A stretch of 6,327 bases of DNA, from positions 25,109 to 31,435 of the forward strand of contig CAJUQB010000057.1 of NCBI GenBank assembly GCA_910588285.1, in the 5' to 3' direction. Source of the stretch: an uncultured Lachnospiraceae bacterium (GTDB lineage: Bacteria; Bacillota; Clostridia; Lachnospirales; Lachnospiraceae). Below the pieces are notes generated by a model. The model was not told where the DNA came from. It made no database searches and worked only from the letters and a program-made list of their open reading frames with translations. Both the position numbers and the translations under genes were made by a program. Shown piece after piece: positions 1 through 5,815 of this stretch (the stretch's first letter is position 1; every line of letters starts with the position of its first letter).

Positions 1-120
1 GCGGTATATAATGATGCCAACTCTATAGTTATATTCAATCAATTTGCCTGCCAATAGGGCTGTTACACGCTCGGCTCCCCCATTTCTCATTTGGCCGATT
101 ACGAATAAGATATTTTTCAT
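1..120 (-). CDS. GT4-family glycosyltransferase, N-terminal 40 codons only
   Basis: This is a partial gene that runs off the left edge of the window. It starts with ATG at 120-118 and its 40 visible codons contain no stop. The product begins MKNILFVIGQMRNGGAERV. A hydrophobic first beta strand (ILFVIG) followed by a GGAERV loop is the usual beginning of the N-terminal Rossmann domain of GT4 (GT-B fold) glycosyltransferases in capsule clusters, where the glycine-rich loop lies at the acceptor side. The start is supported by an AGGTGAGG stretch ending 6 bases before the ATG. It follows the polymerase gene after a 25-base gap and probably belongs to the same transcript. It would be expected to add one sugar to the lipid-linked repeat unit on the cytoplasmic membrane face. 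The donor sugar cannot be told, and the catalytic C-terminal EX7E region is outside the window. Confidence 0.8.
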   Translation of the reverse strand, partial: MKNILFVIGQMRNGGAERVTALLAGKLIEYNYRVGIIIYR

Positions 121-126
121 AAAATT

Positions 127-130
127 CCTC
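127..130 (-). promoter_or_regulatory. Ribosome binding site of the last GT4 gene
   Basis: The minus strand reads AGGTGAGG, then six bases, then ATG at 120. This fixes the start of the truncated GT4 gene, which is too short to judge by length. Confidence 0.6.
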
Positions 131-145
131 ACCTGATTCTGTGAT

Positions 146-1552
146 TCAGCCTGATGCCTTACCATCCAACAACAGACTTTGCCAATGATCATCTTTCCTA
201 TCTGCCATCACATGTGAAAGCACCATGGTTCCCAGAACGCTTGATATCATCAAGAGTCCAATTGCTACAGAAATTGTGAATCCCACATAGATCACATGAT
301 CGACCTGCAGCCTTTTCAAGCTGTTTACCAGCATCAGAATCAGCCAAATGGCAAGTATCACAATCCCAATGATCCCAGTGTGATGATACAGCATCAGCCA
401 TTCAGAATCACCGACAAATTCCTGATATGGACGTGTAGCCCCAACACCGACAATACGCTCCAATGTATCCAGAGAGGATAGCATATCTATTGTGGTTCCG
501 ATCGGCTGTTCCGGCAGTCCTTCCTCTGACAGCTCTTCCTCCGGCAATAGCGCATCCTCCGGCAGGCTGTCCATATTACTCAGCCCGGAAAATCGTACTC
601 CCATGGATTTGGCAAAATTTGCAAAGGATGCATTCCAGTAATACTGAATATAGACCGAATCACTAAAGCTGACCGTACAAAATCCGACAACTAAGACAGC
701 TGCCACAATCTGAACCATCTGCCTAAAATCCGGTTTTTTCAATATGGATATTGGTTTCTTTTTTATTACTTGGATCAGCTTCACAATGATGACACCGCAA
801 ATCACATATAAGATCAAAATGACACTTCCTAAAAAATATGCTTTGCAGGCAGAGCCAATCCCAAGGATCACAGACATGGTCAGATAGATAAGATTCTTCC
901 TGCTGTTCTCCCGAAACAAATACTGGATCAAATAAAATGTCGTGCTGATTAATGCGAAAATAGCTAATTGTGTGCATATGGAAAATGTACCGTACAGCCG
1001 CCCGTAATCACCGCCATTTGCTGCAATGTGGGGAAGAATGTCATCCCTTTTTACAAACAGCCTGCAAAAGAACCTATAGCTATTGGGAACATATACCTGC
1101 AGCAAACAGACAATCATATTAATCGGCACAACAATACCGAAAAATTTTCCCAGATAATCCTTTATTGCGTTTTCCTGTAACAACAATAGAGATAAAACAA
1201 AATAGCGAAAATAGGAAAACAGTAAAATAAAATTAATGGATGTGTGATGCCTGCCAACACTGATTAATGTTGATATGCCTAAAAGGAATATCCATATTGC
1301 ATAAAAAATAAGCTCTTTTTTCCATGCCACATCGCGAAACCGGAAGATACGAAAGGCAATGCTGGGAATCAGGAAACAAAAGCCCAGTATTTCATAAGAT
1401 ATTACCATGCCGTGGATCCGCGTAACAGGCCAAAGGCATGCCAGCAAAAAGTAGAGCAGCGATCCCTTTTTCCAGTTCTTTAAATAAACGTAGCTATTAA
1501 ATAATGCAACGATGATGTTTACAATTACTAAAATATTGAAAAATAGTTCCAT
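146..1552 (-). CDS. Wzy-like repeat-unit polymerase (O-antigen ligase/polymerase type membrane protein)
   Basis: The product is a 468-residue, very hydrophobic protein with about 11-12 likely membrane segments (roughly residues 4-22, 31-46, 50-70, 80-99, 106-125, 136-155, 190-211, 220-238, 240-261, 280-297, 391-410, 419-446). One large hydrophilic loop lies between about 298 and 390. This layout, the length and the place among glycosyltransferases are typical of Wzy, which joins undecaprenyl-linked repeat units on the outer membrane face. The segment GRLYGTFS (184-191) leading into a helix resembles the conserved Arg-Gly-Phe stretch of this superfamily, and the late GDSEWLMLYHHTGIIG (381-396) is also usual. 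Primary sequence is poorly conserved in Wzy, so the call rests on topology and context. The flippase Wzx is the main alternative, but the big late loop and the motif favour Wzy. The ATG at 1552 follows GAGGG by six bases. The loop carries an unusual acidic repeat (residues 330-349). Confidence 0.8.
   Translation of the reverse strand: MELFFNILVIVNIIVALFNSYVYLKNWKKGSLLYFLLACLWPVTRIHGMVISYEILGFCFLIPSIAFRIFRFRDVAWKKELIFYAIWIFLLGISTLISVGRHHTSINFILLFSYFRYFVLSLLLLQENAIKDYLGKFFGIVVPINMIVCLLQVYVPNSYRFFCRLFVKRDDILPHIAANGGDYGRLYGTFSICTQLAIFALISTTFYLIQYLFRENSRKNLIYLTMSVILGIGSACKAYFLGSVILILYVICGVIIVKLIQVIKKKPISILKKPDFRQMVQIVAAVLVVGFCTVSFSDSVYIQYYWNASFANFAKSMGVRFSGLSNMDSLPEDALLPEEELSEEGLPEQPIGTTIDMLSSLDTLERIVGVGATRPYQEFVGDSEWLMLYHHTGIIGIVILAIWLILMLVNSLKRLQVDHVIYVGFTISVAIGLLMISSVLGTMVLSHVMADRKDDHWQSLLLDGKASG
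511..564 (-). repeat. Short imperfect repeat coding for an acidic Leu-Pro-Glu stretch in Wzy
   Basis: The plus-strand unit TCCTCCGGCA occurs exactly at 537-546 and 555-564, and a related TTCCGGCA is at 509-516. The CCGGCA cores start at 511, 541 and 559, so the spacings are 30 and 18 bases, both whole codons. In the protein this gives LPED, LPEE and LPEQ within residues 330-349, where 8 of 17 positions from 332 to 348 are Asp or Glu. It looks like small in-frame duplication in an extracytoplasmic loop. Confidence 0.5.
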
Positions 1553-1558
1553 CCTTTT

Positions 1559-1563
1559 CCCTC
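1559..1563 (-). promoter_or_regulatory. Ribosome binding site of the polymerase gene
   Basis: The minus strand reads GAGGG, then six bases, then ATG at 1552. It lies in the 18-base gap after the epimerase stop codon and supports the chosen start. Confidence 0.55.
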
Positions 1564-1570
1564 ATAAGGT

Positions 1571-2500
1571 TTATTCTACTAATATAATGCTATGCTTGAC
1601 ACTTCCTATTTTCTGAAATCCCTTTTTGAAAATAGCCCGGTACTGGTTCCACCTTTTTGAGCGGTAGCTGTTCCATTTCTCAGCATAGAAATCAAAAATT
1701 TTCTTATCAAAAAGCTGATACATCACTTTTAGCTGTGCAATGTGCAGGCTATGGTAAAAGGGACTGGTAATATGATGATCCAGGTCATAATTGCTCCAAT
1801 ACCTGTAATCAAACATGGGCAGCATTTTCTCCAACGCATCTACAGTATTGGTAAGCAGCAGCTGATATTTTTTATCAGGTACTGCCAGCGTATATTCATA
1901 AAGCCCCCAGATAGAAAAAATCCAGCCGTTAAGGATAAGTCCCTTGTCTGTGTATTCCAATAACGTGAGGCATCCATCCTTATATTCTGCCGTTCCCCCC
2001 TGCGCCACAGGAGTCAGCATAAAATCAATGGCTTTTTGGGCGCCGGTCAGATATTCTGCATCCCCAAATTCCCGATGTGCACGGAGCAGCAGGGATGCTC
2101 CCTCGGATTGTGCCATAGAAGAGTAGGGCGCGCTGTCCTCTGCAAAGGAGAACGCGTCCCAGCTGCCGCCTGGCTCCTGATGCTCAAGGGCCCAATCAGC
2201 TGTTTTTCGGAAGCGCTCCAAATACTCTGGTGTCTGGGTTTCCAGGTATAGATCATAGCATCCCAGTCCGTATTGAAAAATTGCAATGCAGAAGTAAACA
2301 CGCGTTCCATAATTCGTTATATTATATGGAATGCCCTTCTCATCAATCTTCCCCTGCACCTTATGCCGCAGATCACTGTAATAACCCTTAATGGCTCCCT
2401 TTTCAAAATATTTTCCCAGCCCCTGTTCCATATGTAAAACGCTGGTTCCCTGGAACATCCGGCCCCATTTCTTTACAACCGGTAGAAATGCGCTAGCCAT
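1571..2500 (-). CDS. D-glucuronyl C5-epimerase-like protein (C5-epim_C domain)
   Basis: The 309-residue product matches, over nearly its whole length, what I recall of the C-terminal catalytic domain of heparan sulfate D-glucuronyl C5-epimerase (GLCE). Visible landmarks are IFQYGLGCYDLYLE (74-87), PYSSMAQSEGASLLLRAH (125-142), LEY (181-183) before LILNGWIFSIWGLYEY (188-203), MLPMFD (226-231), NYDL (237-240) and FYHSLHIAQL (248-257). Animal GLCE has the counterparts QYGLSHY, WYSAMAQG, EEY...LNGF, IYDL and DYHTTHINQL. E182, Y183, Y238 and Y249 line up with the active-site Glu and Tyr residues. The family inverts C5 of glucuronic acid in a glycan chain, giving L-iduronic acid. No signal peptide or membrane segment is visible, so it probably acts in the cytoplasm, perhaps on the lipid-linked repeat unit. 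The ATG at 2500 overlaps the upstream stop by 8 bases and has GGAGG 8 bases away. The true substrate is unknown. Confidence 0.8.
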   Translation of the reverse strand: MASAFLPVVKKWGRMFQGTSVLHMEQGLGKYFEKGAIKGYYSDLRHKVQGKIDEKGIPYNITNYGTRVYFCIAIFQYGLGCYDLYLETQTPEYLERFRKTADWALEHQEPGGSWDAFSFAEDSAPYSSMAQSEGASLLLRAHREFGDAEYLTGAQKAIDFMLTPVAQGGTAEYKDGCLTLLEYTDKGLILNGWIFSIWGLYEYTLAVPDKKYQLLLTNTVDALEKMLPMFDYRYWSNYDLDHHITSPFYHSLHIAQLKVMYQLFDKKIFDFYAEKWNSYRSKRWNQYRAIFKKGFQKIGSVKHSIILVE

Positions 2501-3725
2501 TGCTCAATCCTCCAAAAAATGTTTCATAATTTTTTAAAGCATTATATTTTGTTTCCCATTTTATCCGGCAATTTCCGGATATTTCTGTATATGCCGCCAC
2601 ATCGCCAAGACGCATCTGTATAAATTGCTGAATTCTGGTTATTTCCCCCAGCTTGGAAGGAAGGAGCAAGCCAGTCGTTTCATCGATGATTTCTCCCATT
2701 CCGCCAACATTTCTTCCGATACAGGGCAGCCCATAGGACATGGCTTCCATCATGGATACCGGAATTCCCTCGGAATCACTGAGATTTAGGAAAAAATCCG
2801 CATCGTATTTCTCATATTGTTCCAAGATTTTGTCGTTATCTACTTGGCCGAGAAATGTGAATTTGCCAGCCGGAAGCTTTGCAGCGGCATATGCTTTCAT
2901 TTCTTCCAATAGCTCGCCGTCACCGATATGAATCCAGTGAACATCTTCCTTCAGCTGTGCAAAAAGGTCGATCATTAAGTCTAAACGTTTTACCTGCCTG
3001 GCTGCGGAACAGGAAATAATACAGATCTTTTGCTTGGAGTATATTTTTTTATAAAAACCTTCCTTATTATATGTACCCAGACGGCTAACCTGCTTTGATG
3101 CGCCCTCCCTGGAAAACGGATAGTTCTTCTGAAAATATTTTCTTCCATCCTCTGAAATAAAATGTATGCTGTCAAGATAGCTGTTGATCGTCTGGCGGAA
3201 CGGCAGATAGTGAACCCCATTCCTCTCCACATACAAGTCGTAACCATGGGCCCTGGAGATGATGTGTCTGATCCGTGGATCATCCATATGTGTCATACGA
3301 TAATAGCTTATGGCATAGGCCGGCCTGCTCAGCCAATAAGAGTACAGATATATGGTTTCCCCCTCTGCCAATGTACCTAAAATTTGATCAAAGGCCTGAC
3401 AAGCCTGTGTACAGAAACATCCATAATAAAGAATATAAAATAACTTTTTTATCCAGCATTTCCCATGTACATTCTGCCTGATCTCCCTGATCGTGTCTTT
3501 GCAGAACAGCCATTTCCAAAAACGCCTGGAGAACAGAACCTTTATATTCTTATCTTTTATCAATGTTGCAGGTAATTGATCATCAGATAAAATGTCCATA
3601 ATCTTGTGTGCAGGCTCCTGGTAGGCAATTATTGCAGCAATTTTAAAATATTTCTTGATATACGGCAATTCGTTTGTAAAAAAATTGGAACTAATGGTTC
3701 CTGGAAGGACTATCATTTTATTCAT
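2493..3725 (-). CDS. GT4-family glycosyltransferase
   Basis: The 410-residue product has the GT-B fold layout of GT4 retaining glycosyltransferases. The N-terminal half (about 1-220) is the acceptor domain, with SRAHGYDLYVE (157-167) and the helix start SEDGRKYF (191-198). The C-terminal half is the nucleotide-sugar domain, with CSAARQVKRLDLMID (239-253, basic pair K246-R247 at the phosphate-binding site), IGDG (267-270) and SEGIPVSMMEAMSYGLP (318-334). Glu319 and Glu327 form the EX7E motif, followed by GGMGEIID (341-348) and TGLLLP (351-356). Length is normal for the family. It would transfer one sugar to the lipid-linked intermediate at the inner membrane face; the sugar is not readable from sequence. 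The start lies 6 bases after the GT2 stop, and only a weak AAAAGGG 14 bases upstream is seen, so translation probably depends on coupling to the upstream gene. Met4 is a possible alternative start but has no better ribosome site. Confidence 0.9.
   Translation of the reverse strand: MNKMIVLPGTISSNFFTNELPYIKKYFKIAAIIAYQEPAHKIMDILSDDQLPATLIKDKNIKVLFSRRFWKWLFCKDTIREIRQNVHGKCWIKKLFYILYYGCFCTQACQAFDQILGTLAEGETIYLYSYWLSRPAYAISYYRMTHMDDPRIRHIISRAHGYDLYVERNGVHYLPFRQTINSYLDSIHFISEDGRKYFQKNYPFSREGASKQVSRLGTYNKEGFYKKIYSKQKICIISCSAARQVKRLDLMIDLFAQLKEDVHWIHIGDGELLEEMKAYAAAKLPAGKFTFLGQVDNDKILEQYEKYDADFFLNLSDSEGIPVSMMEAMSYGLPCIGRNVGGMGEIIDETTGLLLPSKLGEITRIQQFIQMRLGDVAAYTEISGNCRIKWETKYNALKNYETFFGGLSNG
2509..2513 (-). 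promoter_or_regulatory. Ribosome binding site of the C5-epimerase-like gene
   Basis: GGAGG on the minus strand lies 8 bases before ATG at 2500 and inside the end of the GT4 coding sequence. It confirms that the epimerase start overlaps the GT4 stop (ATGGCTAG), so the pair is translationally coupled. Confidence 0.7.
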
Positions 3726-3731
3726 AATAAA

Positions 3732-4496
3732 TCAGCGAACCCTTTTCCGCTTTTTTAGTGTTATCAATGTATGTAACAAATAATAATAGCTGCTTTTTAT
3801 AATAGATAGCTTCTCTGCTTTGCGGTATACATTCCAGGTTCGGACAATCCTGTTTTTTAGACTATGAGATATTGAAGTAGATACCTGGCGATAGGAGGCT
3901 AGAATCTCGTTCAATCCATAAGCATAGTCACATCTTTTTAACAGCATCAGCCAGGTTGCCAGATCCTGTCCTGCCCGTAGGTTTGGCATTTCAAATTTAC
4001 CAAAGTAGCTTATATCGATTAACACGGTTGAAGTAAAAATAATATTATTATAAAGCAGCGTTTTATAATTAATCCGTTCTGGAACATACACTGCTTTATG
4101 CAGGGAATTTCCTTCTGAATCCACCATATCATAAGCGCAAAAAACAATTTTACAATTCTTTTTTGTAATGAATGAAACCTCCTGTTCTAATTTTTCCGGA
4201 TGCCATAAATCATCTGCGTCCAGAAAGCACAGGTAGCGGCCGGTTGCTCTGCTTATCCCCACATTCCGGGCTATGGCAGCACCGCTGTTTACCTTCAGCC
4301 TTTCATAATGGATTCTCTCATCAGCCGCAGCATGCTTTTGGGCAATCGCAGCACTGCGATCCACAGAACAATCATCCACCAGCCAGAGCTCCCACTGTTC
4401 ATAGGTCTGGTTAAGCACAGACCGGATTGCAGCATCCAAATAGTCTTCGGAATTATAGATCGGAATCACAATGGATACCAATGGTAGATCAAACAT
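3732..4496 (-). CDS. GT2-family glycosyltransferase
   Basis: The 254-residue product is a GT-A fold inverting glycosyltransferase. It opens with LVSIVIPIYNSEDYL (6-20), the GT2 signature. LVDDCS (39-44) carries the nucleotide-binding Asp pair, SGAAIARNVG (71-80) the usual Asn-Gly helix, and FLDADD (91-96) the metal-binding DxD equivalent. AGQDLATWLMLLK (175-187) holds the probable catalytic base region around D178. The tail is basic (KKRKRVR) and no C-terminal membrane helix is obvious. The reading frame stays open to a TTG at 4517, but ATG at 4496 is the better start: it has GGAGG five bases upstream, its A is shared with the TAA of the dehydrogenase (TAATG), and the GT2 signature then begins at the normal distance from the N terminus. 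It should add one sugar of the repeat unit; donor and linkage are unknown. Confidence 0.9.
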   Translation of the reverse strand: MFDLPLVSIVIPIYNSEDYLDAAIRSVLNQTYEQWELWLVDDCSVDRSAAIAQKHAAADERIHYERLKVNSGAAIARNVGISRATGRYLCFLDADDLWHPEKLEQEVSFITKKNCKIVFCAYDMVDSEGNSLHKAVYVPERINYKTLLYNNIIFTSTVLIDISYFGKFEMPNLRAGQDLATWLMLLKRCDYAYGLNEILASYRQVSTSISHSLKNRIVRTWNVYRKAEKLSIIKSSYYYLLHTLITLKKRKRVR

Positions 4497-5812
4497 TACA
4501 GCCTCCAGTAGATACAATGTTCATTCATAGTCTTTCTGTCGAAAACACCCTTCACATCTAGGAAAACCCGTTTATCCTTTTGGGATAAACGATATCTGTC
4601 AAGCAGATCGGATACTTCAATTTCCAGGAATTCCCTGTGCGCTACAGCAAGAACAATGGCATCCAGATTTTCCGTCTTCTGATATGATGTTAAGTGGATT
4701 CCATAGAGCTTCTTTACTTCCGCCGGATCTGCCAGGGGATCGCACACCATAGGCTGAATGCCGTATCCTTCCAGCTCCTGGATAATATCAATCACTTTTG
4801 TATTCCTCACATCCGGGCAGTTCTCTTTAAATGTCAGCCCCATAATGAGGACACGGGCATTTTTGACCAAAATGTCTGCAGCAATCAGATTTTTGATCAG
4901 ATTTTCCGCAACATATTTTCCCATATCATCGTTAATTCTTCGGCCCGATAAAATAATCTGGGAATGGTATCCAAGGCGCTCTGCTTTATAGGTGAAATAA
5001 TAGGGGTCAACGCCTATACAGTGTCCACCGACCAGACCCGGGGAAAATTTCAGAAAATTCCATTTGGTTCCAGCGGCTTCTAATACGGACTTTGTATCAA
5101 TTCCCATTTTGTGGAAAACAATGGATAATTCATTCATAAACGCAATATTGATATCTCGCTGGGAATTCTCTATTACTTTTGCCGCTTCAGCCACCTTGAT
5201 CGATTCTGCACGATATACGCCTGCAGCTATAATCAGTTCATATACACGGGCAACAATGTCCAGGGTTTCTTCATCCATTCCGGATACGATCTTGGTAATG
5301 GTTTCCAGGCGATGCACCTTGTCGCCTGGATTAATCCGTTCCGGGGAATAACCGATCTTAAAATCTGTTCCGCAGGTAAGCCCGGATTCCTGTTCTAAAA
5401 TAGGAATGCAAACATCCTCTGTTACTCCTGGATAAACAGTAGATTCATATACTACAACAGCCCCTTTCCGGAGATTCCTGCCAACCATGCGGCTGGCTGA
5501 TTCAACCGGCGAAAGATCTGGCGTGTGATCCATATTGACTGGGGTAGGAACTGCAATAATTATAAATTTTGCTTTCTTTAATTTGCTTTCATCTGTGGTG
5601 AATGCTACAGAGCAATTCCGAATCAATTCATCCCCCACTTCCTTTGTTGGATCAATACCACTCTGATAAGCTTTGATTTTGTCGTGGTTCAAATCAAAGC
5701 CTATTACATCTGCTTTGGCAGAAAAGGAAACTGCAATTGGCATTCCCACATAGCCAAGGCCAACCACAGCTATTTTTTCTTTTTTTGATACAATGTCACA
5801 ATATAAATCCAT
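4496..5812 (-). CDS. UDP-N-acetylhexosamine 6-dehydrogenase (TviB/WbpO/CapL-type nucleotide sugar dehydrogenase)
   Basis: The 438-residue product oxidises C6 of a UDP-hexose twice with NAD+, giving a UDP-uronic acid. The Rossmann motif GLGYVG is at 18-23, VIGFD at 36-40, the dinucleotide-side AVPTP at 87-91 and ESTVYPG at 123-129. YSPERINPGD (155-164) and K212 in EAAKVIENSQRD follow, then the catalytic Cys265 in GGHCIGVDPYY (262-272), GLTFKENCPDVRNTK (325-339) and the C-terminal IVLAVAHREF (386-395). The GGHCIGVDPYY and GIDPTKEV (52-59) forms belong to the TviB/WbpO/CapL group acting on UDP-GlcNAc or UDP-GalNAc; UDP-glucose dehydrogenases usually show GGSCFPKD instead. The expected product is UDP-GlcNAcA or UDP-GalNAcA, though UDP-Glc cannot be excluded by eye. 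All key residues are present and the length is normal. The ATG lies 3 bases after the sugar transferase stop, with GGAAGGA upstream. Confidence 0.92.
   Translation of the reverse strand: MDLYCDIVSKKEKIAVVGLGYVGMPIAVSFSAKADVIGFDLNHDKIKAYQSGIDPTKEVGDELIRNCSVAFTTDESKLKKAKFIIIAVPTPVNMDHTPDLSPVESASRMVGRNLRKGAVVVYESTVYPGVTEDVCIPILEQESGLTCGTDFKIGYSPERINPGDKVHRLETITKIVSGMDEETLDIVARVYELIIAAGVYRAESIKVAEAAKVIENSQRDINIAFMNELSIVFHKMGIDTKSVLEAAGTKWNFLKFSPGLVGGHCIGVDPYYFTYKAERLGYHSQIILSGRRINDDMGKYVAENLIKNLIAADILVKNARVLIMGLTFKENCPDVRNTKVIDIIQELEGYGIQPMVCDPLADPAEVKKLYGIHLTSYQKTENLDAIVLAVAHREFLEIEVSDLLDRYRLSQKDKRVFLDVKGVFDRKTMNEHCIYWRL
4502..4506 (-). promoter_or_regulatory. Ribosome binding site that decides the GT2 start
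   Basis: GGAGG on the minus strand is followed by five bases and then ATG at 4496. It lies downstream of the alternative TTG at 4517 and so argues for the 254-residue form. It sits within the last codons of the dehydrogenase, indicating translational coupling. Confidence 0.7.
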
Positions 5813-5815
5813 ACG

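Noticed and set aside
121..145. Possible terminator or promoter in the largest intergenic gap
   Set aside because: The gap is only 25 bases, contains the ribosome site of the next gene, and shows no hairpin or -10/-35 pair.
463..666. Plus-strand open frames within the polymerase gene (also 296-481 and 968-1180)
   Set aside because: They are antisense to a well-supported membrane protein gene, have no convincing ribosome site, and their products are proline- and cysteine-rich shadow sequences without domain features.
2047..2310. Second minus-strand frame inside the epimerase gene
   Set aside because: It overlaps the epimerase completely in another frame, and the epimerase frame carries clear family motifs throughout.
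1571..2500. Reading the epimerase-like gene as a glycoside hydrolase or unsaturated glucuronyl hydrolase
   Set aside because: An alpha/alpha-barrel-like pattern is shared with such enzymes, but the ordered YSSMAQ, LNG, NYDL and YHSLHIAQL blocks match the C5-epimerase family specifically.
2990..3283. 97-residue minus-strand frame inside the GT4 gene
   Set aside because: It is an out-of-frame shadow of the GT4 gene, rich in Arg, Pro and Ser, with no recognisable motif or ribosome site.
5064..5351. 95-residue plus-strand frame opposite the dehydrogenase (also 4694-4951, 4758-4991 and 5928-6233)
   Set aside because: The opposite strand carries dehydrogenase or sugar transferase motifs without a break; these are antisense shadows.
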